A DNA stretch of 64,000 nucleotides from NBLH01 sp050296515 (GTDB taxonomy: Bacteria; Bacteroidota; Bacteroidia; Bacteroidales; NBLH01). Numbering within the stretch: position 1 is the stretch's first letter; every line of letters begins with the position of its first letter. The notes beneath the pieces are model-generated. The model was not told the origin of the DNA. It saw nothing but the letters and a program-made list of their open reading frames with translations, and did not search any database. This document shows positions 53,330 through 61,977 of this stretch, in pieces. The DNA lies in the NCBI GenBank assembly GCA_050296515.1, contig JBNKRJ010000134.1, positions 1 to 64,000 on the forward strand, written 5' to 3'. Both the position numbers and the translations under genes were made by a program.

Positions 53330-55711
53330 ATGAAATCAAAAATTATATTTGCTTTAACTTTTTTGTCTTTAAGTAGCTTTTTGTTTGCACAAGATGCAAG
53401 TTTGCAAGGCAGAGTTATTGACAAAGTAACCAACGTGCCTTTACCTTTTGCAAACATTGTAATTAGTGGAACAAATTATGGTACAACATCAGATAGTGAA
53501 GGTAATTTTTTGTTTGAAGGAATTAAACCAGGGTTTGTTAAACTCCAGGTTTCTTTTGTAGGATATAAACCCGCATTATCTGCTGATATACAGGTCACTA
53601 ATGCAAAAAAAGCATATATCGAAATTGCATTGGAACCCACTGAAAATCAATTAGAAGAAGTCACAGTTAAAGTTTCACCTTTCAAAAAAACGAATGAAGC
53701 ACCAGTATCACTTCAACGAATTGGTTTAGAGGAAATTGAAACAAACCCAGGCTCAAATCGGGATATTTCAATAGTTATTCAATCATTTCCTGGTGTAGCA
53801 ACCATTCCAACATTCAGAAACGATATCGTAGTTCGGGGAGGCGGACCATCTGAAAACGTTTTTTATTTGGATGATATTGAAATCCCAACAATTAATCACT
53901 TCTCAACACAGGGAGCATCAGGAGGTGCTGTAGGAATTATAAATGCCGACCTATTGCGCGAAGTCAATTTTTACACGGGTTCATTTCCATCGAACAGATC
54001 AAATGCATTAAGTTCTGTATTTGAACTTACTCAAATAGAGGGAAATAAGGAAAAACCAAAGTTTCGATTTTCAATAGGAGCTTCAGAAACATCATTGACT
54101 GCTGATGGACCAGTTGGAAAAAACAATAGTTATGTTTTATCTGTTAGAAGGTCGTATTTGCAATTCCTATTTGATGCTTTAGGACTACCCTTTCTGCCCA
54201 CTTTTACAGATTACCAATTTAAGTGGAAAACCAGGTTTGACAATAGAAATGAGTTAAAAATCATAAGTATTGGAGCGCTTGATGAGTTTGCCTTAAACAC
54301 TGGTATTGAAAACCCTGATGAACAACAGGAATATATCTTAACTTATTTACCAACAAATGAACAATGGAATTACACCATAGGTGCTGTTTATAAGCATTTT
54401 ACCAAGCATGGTTTTCAAACTTATGTGGTAAGTAGGAACATGCTTAATAATACTGCTTATAAATATCCTGAAAACGATGAATCACAAGACAAAACCTTTG
54501 ATTATAAATCGCAGGAAATTGAAAACAAGTTCAGGTTTGAAGAAACCTATATTAGAGGCGATTTTAGGTTAAACTTTAGTCTGAACACAGAATATGTAAA
54601 ATACAATAACAACACTTACCAGCAAGTGTATCAAAACGATCAACCGCTTGATATTCTTTATCATACGGATATGGATTTGGCAAGATATGGAGCTTCTATT
54701 CAACTAACAAAAATGTATTTTGACGAAAAGCTTTCACTTTCTTTTGGGTTGAGGACAGATGCAAACAATTATTCAGAAAGTATGCAAAACCTGTTAGACC
54801 AGCTTTCACCAAGATTTTCTGCCAGTTATTCAGTATCACCCAAACTGAGTTTGAATGCCAGTATAGGAAGGTATTATAAGCTTCCTCCCTACCCTGCTCT
54901 AGGCTACAAAAATGCAAATGGCTTACTTATTAATAAGGAAAATAAGATTAAATACACTGGAAGTGATCACGTCATTGGAGGAATTGAATTCAGTCCTAAT
55001 GAAAAAACTATATTCACACTGGAAGTATTTAACAAACAATACTTTAACTATCCTGTTTCTGCAATTGATTCAATCAGTTTAGCAACCAAAGGAGCAGATT
55101 TTGGAGTAGTTGGTAATGAAGAAATTATTTCGATAGGGAAAGGACATGCATATGGTTTTGAACTTTTAAATCGGACAAAAATTGGGAATAAGTTTAACAT
55201 GATTTTAGCTTATACCTATGTCAGAAGTGAATTCAAAGATAAAAACGGGAATTACATTCCAACAAGTTGGGACAATCAGCATATTTTAACACTGACAAGT
55301 ACCATGAAATTTAATAAAAACTGGTCGGCTGGGGTAAAATGGCGATATGCTGGAGGTTTACCTTATACTCCTTACAACCTGGAACTTTCTTCAAGGAAAG
55401 GAGCCTGGGATGTACGAAATCAGGCATACCTTGACATGAACAGGGTTAATTCAGAACGATTAAGCGATTTTCATCAGCTAGATATCAGAGTTGATAAAAA
55501 ATACTTCTTCAATAAATGGTCCCTGATGCTTTATCTTGATATTCAGAACCTTTATAACTTTAAATCAAAGCAACCCGATTATATTATTAGAGAAAAATAT
55601 CCTAACGGAGATTTCATTTTAACCAATAGCGACACCAGGTATCAACTAAAATCAATACCAAGTGAATCAGGAACTGTTTTGCCAACCATTGGAATTATGG
55701 TAGAGTTTTAA
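53330..55711 (+). CDS. TonB-dependent outer-membrane receptor
   Basis: This 793-residue receptor imports an unidentified substrate across the outer membrane. It has a signal peptide (about 1-20), an N-terminal carboxypeptidase-regulatory-like beta sandwich (about 22-110: GRVIDKVTNVPLPFANI, SDSEGNFLFEGI), a plug domain (about 118-230: VVRGGGPSENVFYLDD), and a long beta barrel ending in the terminal aromatic GIMVEF. It has no SusD partner next to it, so it is not a classic Sus locus. Single gene; the short gap ahead holds a possible hairpin. Confidence 0.94.
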   Translation: MKSKIIFALTFLSLSSFLFAQDASLQGRVIDKVTNVPLPFANIVISGTNYGTTSDSEGNFLFEGIKPGFVKLQVSFVGYKPALSADIQVTNAKKAYIEIALEPTENQLEEVTVKVSPFKKTNEAPVSLQRIGLEEIETNPGSNRDISIVIQSFPGVATIPTFRNDIVVRGGGPSENVFYLDDIEIPTINHFSTQGASGGAVGIINADLLREVNFYTGSFPSNRSNALSSVFELTQIEGNKEKPKFRFSIGASETSLTADGPVGKNNSYVLSVRRSYLQFLFDALGLPFLPTFTDYQFKWKTRFDNRNELKIISIGALDEFALNTGIENPDEQQEYILTYLPTNEQWNYTIGAVYKHFTKHGFQTYVVSRNMLNNTAYKYPENDESQDKTFDYKSQEIENKFRFEETYIRGDFRLNFSLNTEYVKYNNNTYQQVYQNDQPLDILYHTDMDLARYGASIQLTKMYFDEKLSLSFGLRTDANNYSESMQNLLDQLSPRFSASYSVSPKLSLNASIGRYYKLPPYPALGYKNANGLLINKENKIKYTGSDHVIGGIEFSPNEKTIFTLEVFNKQYFNYPVSAIDSISLATKGADFGVVGNEEIISIGKGHAYGFELLNRTKIGNKFNMILAYTYVRSEFKDKNGNYIPTSWDNQHILTLTSTMKFNKNWSAGVKWRYAGGLPYTPYNLELSSRKGAWDVRNQAYLDMNRVNSERLSDFHQLDIRVDKKYFFNKWSLMLYLDIQNLYNFKSKQPDYIIREKYPNGDFILTNSDTRYQLKSIPSESGTVLPTIGIMVEF

Positions 55712-55868
55712 CAAAATTTCACAATTTAGATAGGCGGATTAAAAGCTTTAATCATTTTTATCTGCTTTTTTGTTTTGAAACAAGCTCTAATAAATTCTTT
55801 TGATATCCTGATTGATTTATTTTATATTCTTTAACTATTTAGAATTAGTCTAAATAGAATTCTTTCCT

Positions 55869-55876
55869 TATATTTG
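55869..55876 (+). promoter_or_regulatory. -7-like element of the 2-oxoacid dehydrogenase genes
   Basis: TATATTTG matches TAnnTTTG. A TTG-initiated longer reading frame of the E2 gene would begin inside this element (55874), which argues for the ATG at 55943. Confidence 0.5.
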
Positions 55877-55942
55877 CGGAATAAAAGAGTTTTTATTCTT
55901 TTATTAGATTTAGATGAAAGTAAAACTATAACGCAAATAGAA

Positions 55943-57244
55943 ATGTCAAAGTTTGATTTAATAATGCCCAAACTGGGCGAAAGTGTCCAGGAGGCCACAA
56001 TTACAAAGTGGTTTGTTAAAGAGGGAGACACCGTGGAAGAAGATGATCCGATTTTAGAGATTGCTACCGATAAGGTTGATTCTGAAATCCCCTCCCCCGT
56101 AGCAGGTACAATTAAAAAAGTTTTATACGCAGAAGATGATTTAGTAGCTGTAGGTGAGATAATTGCGCATATTGCACTTGAAGGATCAGAAGATGAAGAG
56201 GAGACAGAAGAAGCTGTTTCAGAACAACATACAGAAAAGGTACTGGTTAACAACAATGGCACTGCCATTTCTGAAGACTATAATAAACAAGGAACTCGCT
56301 TTTATTCTCCACTAGTAAAAAATATTGCTCAAAAAGAAAATGTGAGCATCGAAGAACTTGAAAAAATCACTGGTAGTGGAACAAACAATAGGGTTACCAA
56401 AAACGATATTGTTGAATTTATTGAAAATCGTAAAAGTAACGGAAATGGTAAAGCTGCGCAACCTGCATCTGAAACTAAAAAAGAAAAAGAACAGGAACCT
56501 GTTAAACAGCACAAAGTGAATGTTTCGGTTGGTGCTGAGGATGAAATAGTTGAAATGGATCGTATGCGCAAAATGATTGCTGAGCATATGGTTACTTCAA
56601 AACACGTGGCCCCTCATGTAACTTCTATGGTTGAGGCTGATGTAACCAATGTGGTTGAATGGAGAACAAAAAATAAAGACAAGTTTTTAGAAAGAGAAAA
56701 AGAGAAGTTGACTTATCTGCCTGTTTTCCTTGAAGCAATGGCAAAAGCACTAAAAGATTTTCCTGGTGTTAACGCTTCGGTTGATGGTCATAACATCATT
56801 CTGCGTAAAAACATAAACCTAGGTATTGCAGTTGCACTTGATAATGGAAACCTGATTGTTCCGGTTATAAAAAATGCTGACCGCTTGAATACTTTAGGAA
56901 TGACCAAAGAGTTAAACAGATTGGCAAAAGCTGCAAGAGAAAACAAACTAAGTCCTGATGATGTCTCAGGTGGAACTTTCTCTGTTTCTAACTTTGGTTC
57001 ATTCAGAAATGTAATGGGGACCCCTATTATTAATCAGCCTGAAGTTGCAATTATGGCTGTTGGAACCATTGAGAAAAAACCTGCTGTGGTTGAAACTACA
57101 GCTGGAGATGTAATAGCTGTTCGTCATAAAATGTTCTTATCGCTCACCTACGATCACAGAGTTGTTGATGGTGCCCTTGGTGGAGCTTTCTTAAGAAAAG
57201 TAGCTGATTATATTGAAGCGTTTGACAAAAATGCTGGTATCTAA
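55943..57244 (+). CDS. 2-oxoacid dehydrogenase E2 (dihydrolipoamide acyltransferase)
   Basis: E2 forms the core of a 2-oxoacid dehydrogenase complex and transfers acyl groups from lipoate to CoA. I start at MSKFDLIMPKLGES (433 residues), since the longer frame begins in the promoter. The lipoyl domain (1-80) has the modified Lys44 in DKVDSE, followed by an acidic linker, a peripheral-subunit-binding domain (about 120-155: FYSPLVKNIAQKENVS), a Lys-rich linker and the catalytic domain with YDHRVVDGALGG. E1 follows after 12 bases. The acyl type is most likely branched-chain. Confidence 0.93.
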   Translation: MSKFDLIMPKLGESVQEATITKWFVKEGDTVEEDDPILEIATDKVDSEIPSPVAGTIKKVLYAEDDLVAVGEIIAHIALEGSEDEEETEEAVSEQHTEKVLVNNNGTAISEDYNKQGTRFYSPLVKNIAQKENVSIEELEKITGSGTNNRVTKNDIVEFIENRKSNGNGKAAQPASETKKEKEQEPVKQHKVNVSVGAEDEIVEMDRMRKMIAEHMVTSKHVAPHVTSMVEADVTNVVEWRTKNKDKFLEREKEKLTYLPVFLEAMAKALKDFPGVNASVDGHNIILRKNINLGIAVALDNGNLIVPVIKNADRLNTLGMTKELNRLAKAARENKLSPDDVSGGTFSVSNFGSFRNVMGTPIINQPEVAIMAVGTIEKKPAVVETTAGDVIAVRHKMFLSLTYDHRVVDGALGGAFLRKVADYIEAFDKNAGI

Positions 57245-57256
57245 AACTCAATTATC

Positions 57257-59374
57257 ATGGAAAATACAATAATAGAAAAAGAAAATAAAGTAAAAGCTCC
57301 TAAGCATGTGGATGTTAATTCGGATGAACTGGAGGTGAAAAAAAGATATTCGATAAAAACTACTGATAAACAAACACTTGAAAAGTGGTATCGTTTAATG
57401 GTGTTAGGCCGTGCCCTTGACGACAGGGCGCCTAACTACCTTAAGCAAGCCATTGGTTGGTCTTATCATGCTCCATATGCTGGTCATGATGGCATACAAT
57501 TGGCTATTGGTCAGGTATTTGACAAAAATACTGATCATTTGTTTCCTTATTACAGGGATATGATGACTGCCCTTTCAGCAGGTCTGACTCCTGAGGAAAT
57601 TATTTTCAACGGAATTTCAAAAGATACTGATGTTGCTGGTGGTGGACGACATATGTCTAACCATTTTGCGAAACCGGAATGGAACATTCATAATGTTTCA
57701 TCAGCAACTGGTAATCATACACTTCACGCTGCTGGCGTTGGTCGTGCAATGAAGGTTTATAAACACAAGGGAGTTTCCATTAGTTCACAAGGAGAATCTT
57801 CTGTTTCGGAAGGTTATGTATATGAGGCAATTAACGGGGCTTCAAACGAACAGCTACCTGTGATTTTTGTTTTCCAGGATAATGGTTACGGAATTTCAGT
57901 TCCTAAGGAAGATCAAACTGCAAATAGAAAAGTAGCTGACAATTTCAGAGGGTTAAAAAATCTAAGAATTATCCATACCAATGGAAAAGATTTATTTGAC
58001 TCCATGAATGCCATGACTGAGGCTAAAGAATGGGTAATTAAAAACCAAAAGCCTTGTATTGTTCATGCTAATTGCGTTCGTATTCATTCGCATTCAAATT
58101 CTGACAGGCATGAACTTTATAGAGATGATTACGAGCTGAATTATGTAAAAGAATATGATCCACTAGGAAAATTCAAAAGATTATTATTGAGATATGAGCG
58201 ATTCACCGAAGAAGAGTTGCAAGCAATTGAAGCTGAAACTAAAGAGATAGTAAAAAAAGCTCACCGTGCAGGACTGGCTGCACCAGACCCAAAGCCGGAA
58301 AGCATACATGATTTTGTTTATCCACCAGCTTATCAGCCAAAGAAGTTTAAAGATGGATTGTCTGATGGCTCTGGAAAAAAACTAAAATTGGTTGAAGCAA
58401 TCAATCTGACTTTAAAAGAAGAGTTCAGAAAGAACCCAGACACATTTATTTGGGGACAAGACATGGCCAACAAAGAAAAAGGTGGTATTTTCAATGTCTC
58501 TAAAGGAATGCAGCAGGAATTTGGAAAAACCCGGGTTTTTAATGGTCCTATTGCTGAAGATTATATTTTGGGTACAGCCAACGGAATGAGCAGATTCAAT
58601 GATAAAATAAGAATTGTTGTTGAAGGAGCCGAATTTGCAGATTATTTCTGGCCTGCCATGGAACAGTTTGTTGAGTTAACCCATGATTATTGGCGTTCAA
58701 AAGGTCAATTTAGCCCAAATGTAGTAGTTCGCTTAGCATCAGGCGGTTACATTGGCGGCGGTTTGTACCACTCACAAACCATTGAAGGTGCTTTAGCCAC
58801 TTTCCCTGGTATCAGAGTTGTATATCCTAGTTATGCAGATGATGCGGCAGGATTATTGAGAACCGCTATTCGTTCGCAGGGACCAACTATGTTTTTAGAG
58901 CCCAAATCTCTATACAATTCGCCAATTGCAGCTACAAATGTACCTGAAGAATTTGAGGTGCCATTTGGAAAACTGAAGGTAAGAAAAGAAGGCAAAGATT
59001 TAAGTATTTTCACCTATGGTAACACAACTCACATGTGCGTGAATGTTGCAGAAAACCTGGAAAAAGAAAATCCAGGAGTTAGTATTGAAGTAATAGATCT
59101 TCGTTCGCTTGTTCCTTTAGATGAAGAAGGCGTTCTTGAATCTGTTAAAAAGACAGGAAAAGCATTAGTTGTTCATGAAGATAAGGTATTTGGAGGTTTT
59201 GGAGGGGAAATTGCCTCATTAATTACTGAAAAAGCTTTTGAACATCTTGATGGCCCTGTAAAAAGAGTTGGTTCTACTTTCACTCCGGTTGGCTTTAACC
59301 GTATTTTGGAAAAAGCAGTTCTACCTGATGAAGACAGGATTTTTAATGTAGCAAAGGAGTTATTGAAATACTAG
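57257..59374 (+). CDS. Fused alpha-beta E1 of a branched-chain-type 2-oxoacid dehydrogenase
   Basis: E1 decarboxylates a 2-oxoacid with thiamine diphosphate. The 705-residue protein fuses the alpha subunit (about 40-375, with GHDGIQLAIGQ and the TPP region GESSVSEGYVYEAIN, then IHSHSNSDRHELYR) to the beta subunit (about 378-705: GQDMANKEKGGIFNVSKG, VVVRLASGGYIGGG, and the C-terminal VIDLRSLVPLDEEGV). Such fusions occur in Bacteroidota BCKDH. The E2 is just upstream, no E3 is near. The complex probably degrades branched-chain amino acids or supplies acyl-CoA primers. Confidence 0.93.
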   Translation: MENTIIEKENKVKAPKHVDVNSDELEVKKRYSIKTTDKQTLEKWYRLMVLGRALDDRAPNYLKQAIGWSYHAPYAGHDGIQLAIGQVFDKNTDHLFPYYRDMMTALSAGLTPEEIIFNGISKDTDVAGGGRHMSNHFAKPEWNIHNVSSATGNHTLHAAGVGRAMKVYKHKGVSISSQGESSVSEGYVYEAINGASNEQLPVIFVFQDNGYGISVPKEDQTANRKVADNFRGLKNLRIIHTNGKDLFDSMNAMTEAKEWVIKNQKPCIVHANCVRIHSHSNSDRHELYRDDYELNYVKEYDPLGKFKRLLLRYERFTEEELQAIEAETKEIVKKAHRAGLAAPDPKPESIHDFVYPPAYQPKKFKDGLSDGSGKKLKLVEAINLTLKEEFRKNPDTFIWGQDMANKEKGGIFNVSKGMQQEFGKTRVFNGPIAEDYILGTANGMSRFNDKIRIVVEGAEFADYFWPAMEQFVELTHDYWRSKGQFSPNVVVRLASGGYIGGGLYHSQTIEGALATFPGIRVVYPSYADDAAGLLRTAIRSQGPTMFLEPKSLYNSPIAATNVPEEFEVPFGKLKVRKEGKDLSIFTYGNTTHMCVNVAENLEKENPGVSIEVIDLRSLVPLDEEGVLESVKKTGKALVVHEDKVFGGFGGEIASLITEKAFEHLDGPVKRVGSTFTPVGFNRILEKAVLPDEDRIFNVAKELLKY

Positions 59375-59380
59375 TACCCT

Positions 59381-59437
59381 GATTTTAGATAGGAGATGTC
59401 AGAATTTTTTTCAAATTCATGAATAACATCTAAAATC
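59381..59437. repeat. Inverted repeat between E1 and flavodoxin genes
   Basis: GATTTTAGAT (59381-59390) and ATCTAAAATC (59428-59437) are perfect complements around 37 bases that contain further short pairing. It may be a terminator without a T-run or a regulatory hairpin. Confidence 0.4.
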
Positions 59438-59461
59438 TTCGTACTCATATCTAATAAAACA

Positions 59462-59968
59462 ATGAAAAAAACAGCAATATTTTACAGTTTCAACACAAAA
59501 AATTCATCAAAAGTAGCAGAGAAAATAAAACAATCTTACGGTGAATCTAATTTAGATACAATTAATGCAGAAGAAGTTACTGAAGAACAATTTCTTACAT
59601 ATGACAATTTGATTCTTTCAGTTCCTACCTGGTTTGATGGAGAATTACCAAACTACTGGGATGAGTTTGTTCCTGCTCTTGAAGAAATGGACTTAAAAGA
59701 TAAAACTATCGCAATTTTTGGCCTTGGAGATCAAAAAGGATACCCGGAGAATTTTGGTGATGCTATTGGTATCATGGCAAATCTTGTTGAAAATCAAGGA
59801 GCTAAGGTGGTAGGTACAACTTCCACTAAAGGCTACACCTTTGAAAAATCAAGAGGTGCAAAAAATGGAATTTTTTACGGGTTAATGATAGATGCTGAAA
59901 ATCAGGATGATTTAACTGATGAAAGAGTCAATAACTGGGTCAAAGAAATAAAAAAAAGCTTTGCGTAA
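59462..59968 (+). CDS. fldA: Flavodoxin
   Basis: Flavodoxin is a small FMN electron carrier that replaces ferredoxin when iron is short. The 168-residue protein has the FMN phosphate loop FYSFNTKNSSKVAEKI (10-25; the usual T-x-T-x-x-T is altered), then WFDGELPNYWDEFVPAL and FGLGDQKGYPENFGDAIG, and it is a long-chain type (about 168 residues). It is downstream of the dehydrogenase genes, probably with its own transcript. No Fur-box-like sequence is obvious ahead. Confidence 0.93.
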   Translation: MKKTAIFYSFNTKNSSKVAEKIKQSYGESNLDTINAEEVTEEQFLTYDNLILSVPTWFDGELPNYWDEFVPALEEMDLKDKTIAIFGLGDQKGYPENFGDAIGIMANLVENQGAKVVGTTSTKGYTFEKSRGAKNGIFYGLMIDAENQDDLTDERVNNWVKEIKKSFA

Positions 59969-60009
59969 ACCTTTCATTAAAAAGCGAATATTTTTCATTT
60001 CGCAAACTA

Positions 60010-60036
60010 AACAGGGGAATAAATTGTTCCCCTGTT
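60010..60036. terminator. Bidirectional terminator after flavodoxin
   Basis: AACAGGGGAA and TTCCCCTGTT pair perfectly around a seven-base loop, between the convergent flavodoxin and small-protein genes. Confidence 0.8.
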
Positions 60037-60051
60037 GTTGTAAAATTTGCA

Positions 60052-60255
60052 TTACTGCCTTAATTTCACCTCTGTTGAGATTGAACTATCTGAGCTCAAA
60101 TTGCTCAGCACCTGATAAGAAGTTTCTTTGAATAATAAGTTTTCCTGGATGATAGTATCCAAAGAACTTTCCGTACTTTTATTTTGCCTACTTCCTCTAT
60201 TCCCAATATTATAACCAACAATAAAAATAATCAGGCAAACTAGTATTGCTTTCAT
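60052..60255 (-). CDS. Small single-pass membrane protein
   Basis: I start at the internal Met MKAILVCLIIFIVGYNIG, giving 67 residues; the longer frame would overlap the slipin gene. The N-terminal 17 residues form a membrane helix, and the rest is a Ser/Gln-rich tail. It starts 11 bases after the slipin stop codon, so it ends the gntR-slipin operon. Could be an accessory subunit of the slipin assembly; no family recognised. Confidence 0.6.
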   Translation of the reverse strand: MKAILVCLIIFIVGYNIGNRGSRQNKSTESSLDTIIQENLLFKETSYQVLSNLSSDSSISTEVKLRQ

Positions 60256-60265
60256 TTTATAGTAG

Positions 60266-61150
60266 TTATGAAATATCATTAGTTTTAGCCAATGAGACCA
60301 AACCACCAATTGCACCAAGATTCATAGAATCTAATGCTGAACTTGGGACAATCACCATTGAACCCTTTTCCTTAAGGCCTTCAAAAAGCATATTCATACC
60401 ACGAAGTTGCAAGGCAACAGGATTATCGCGATACTGTTCGCTTGCTTTAGCAAACTTCTCTGCAATTTCTGTTTCAGCTGTTCCTAAAATTACACGAGCC
60501 TGTCTTTCTCTCTCTGCCTGTGCCTGTTTACTCATTGCATCTGCCAGAGCCTGGGGTATGATAATGTCTTTAATACCTACTGTTTGACAAGTAATCCCCC
60601 AAGGATTGGTATTTTGATCCAGAATATGTTGTAAGTCTTCTGCAATTTTATCTCTTTCTTGAAGTAGTTCAGCAAGCTCGTGCTTACCAATAATGTCGCG
60701 GAGTCCTGTCTGAGCAATATAAGCAATTGCTTTTTGATAATCTTGTACCTCTAATGCTGTTTTCTCAACATCCCATACTGTCCAGTATACAACAGCATCA
60801 ACATTAACAGGTACTGTATCTTTAGTTAGTGTTTGATCTGCCATGAAATCAGTTACTCTAACCCGCTGATCGATATAATCATCAACCTTATCAAGTATAG
60901 GAATAACCATGAATATACCAGGCCCCCGCAAGCCTTTGTATTTACCCATTCTCAGTATAACCGCTTTTTCCCACTGCTCTGCCACATGAATTGAAAAAGC
61001 AATTAGAATAGAAAACACAAAACATAAGGCAAAAATGCCTGGTGATATCACCTTTAAATAAGCTAAACCCGCTGAAATACCAACCAGAATAATCAAAACA
61101 GTGATTGATATCGGGTTTGTTAGGTGTCTGAAAATTACATTAGCTTTCAT
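60266..61150 (-). CDS. Slipin (stomatin/band 7 family)
   Basis: SPFH proteins form oligomeric membrane platforms that organise proteases and transporters. I start at MKANVIFRHL (294 residues) because the longer frame would overlap the gntR 3' end further. There are two hydrophobic segments near the N-terminus (about 12-50), the SPFH domain with RMGKYKGLRGPGIFMVIPIL and DYQKAIAYIAQTGLRDIIGKHELAELL, and a C-terminal helix rich in Ala/Gln with QAQAERERQARVILGTAE. Its start overlaps the GntR gene by 11 bases, so the pair is translationally coupled. No NfeD partner lies next to it. Confidence 0.93.
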   Translation of the reverse strand: MKANVIFRHLTNPISITVLIILVGISAGLAYLKVISPGIFALCFVFSILIAFSIHVAEQWEKAVILRMGKYKGLRGPGIFMVIPILDKVDDYIDQRVRVTDFMADQTLTKDTVPVNVDAVVYWTVWDVEKTALEVQDYQKAIAYIAQTGLRDIIGKHELAELLQERDKIAEDLQHILDQNTNPWGITCQTVGIKDIIIPQALADAMSKQAQAERERQARVILGTAETEIAEKFAKASEQYRDNPVALQLRGMNMLFEGLKEKGSMVIVPSSALDSMNLGAIGGLVSLAKTNDIS

Positions 61151-61520
61151 TGTTTTTGTTTTTTTGAAGTTGATTAATAATGTCATTTACTGAAAACCCA
61201 TAACTAAACGCTATGGTACTGAACTCATTACAAATGTCTTGAAGCTTTTTAGCTTTCTCTTTTTCAGAAATTTGAATTTCTGTTGTGCTAATAAATGTTC
61301 CAGTTCCCTGCTGGGTTTCCAAAACATTTTGAATTTCTAATTCTTTGTATGATTTTGCCACTGTATTTAAATTTACTTTTAGTTCAACTGCAAGTGCCCT
61401 TACAGTAGGCAATTGCTCTCCTATTTTTAATTTACCTGAGGCAATTCCAAACTTAATCTGGTCGATTATTTGTCTGTAAAATGGAATGCCTGCCTTCGGA
61501 TCTAATTTAAAATCAATCAT
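61140..61520 (-). CDS. GntR family regulator, YtrA-like
   Basis: The 126-residue protein is a winged-helix domain (about 10-75: GIPFYRQIIDQIKFGIASGKLKIGEQLPTVR, LKVNLNTVAKSYKELE) plus a short C-terminal extension, without the large effector domains of other GntR groups; this is the YtrA-like form. It precedes and overlaps slipin, so it probably controls the slipin operon. A palindrome GTTATAT-N6-ATACAAC covers the predicted start site of its own promoter, suggesting autoregulation. Confidence 0.9.
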   Translation of the reverse strand: MIDFKLDPKAGIPFYRQIIDQIKFGIASGKLKIGEQLPTVRALAVELKVNLNTVAKSYKELEIQNVLETQQGTGTFISTTEIQISEKEKAKKLQDICNEFSTIAFSYGFSVNDIINQLQKNKNNES

Positions 61521-61537
61521 TGTACTGTTTTCTTAAT

Positions 61538-61570
61538 GTTATATTGTCATATACAACTAGTACAAATATA
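61538..61570 (-). promoter_or_regulatory. Promoter and operator-like palindrome of the gntR-slipin operon
   Basis: On the minus strand the -7 element reads TATATTTG (61563-61570). The imperfect palindrome GTTATATTGTCATATACAAC (61538-61557, half-sites GTTrTAT) overlies the expected transcription start. Binding by the operon's own GntR regulator is inferred. Confidence 0.5.
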
Positions 61571-61683
61571 CAGCTTTTTTTTTAAAGTCAAATTTTTGAA
61601 GAGCTTTTTTTGAAATCACTACGAGGTAAAGACTTTAATGCGCTAATTATAAAGCGGTTGTATGATCAGGGTGGTTTTTAGCG

Positions 61684-61959
61684 TCAATTACTATTCCTCT
61701 TGCTTGAACTTCTAATGACATATGAAATCATTACACCAAACCATACAATGGCACAATCATTAATCAAATTCAATAAATTCCAGCTATGATTGAATCCATC
61801 GCGAAGGTAGAGTTCATGAAAAAAAGTAAACGGCATACCTAATTTTAAATCAGACCTTTCTTCTTTAAATGGGGGAATTTGCGATAGAAAATCTAAAAAT
61901 GAAACAGAAAAAAAGAGTAAAATCGAAATAACTGTAACTTTCAATACTTTTTTAAACAT
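61684..61959 (-). CDS. Small two-helix membrane protein
   Basis: The 91-residue product has an N-terminal hydrophobic helix (about 8-26) and a C-terminal helix (about 62-82, LINDCAIVWFGVMISYVI), with a short polar loop between. It starts 18 bases after the radA stop codon and ends a probable rfaE2-radA unit. No family recognised; the small size and position suggest a minor accessory role. Confidence 0.65.
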   Translation of the reverse strand: MFKKVLKVTVISILLFFSVSFLDFLSQIPPFKEERSDLKLGMPFTFFHELYLRDGFNHSWNLLNLINDCAIVWFGVMISYVIRSSSKRNSN

Positions 61960-61977
61960 TGTTGTACATTTTACATG

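Noticed and set aside
55874..55942. Upstream extension of the E2 gene from a TTG codon
   Set aside because: The TTG falls within the -7 element, and the extra 23 residues precede a perfect lipoyl-domain start MSKFDLIMPKLGES.
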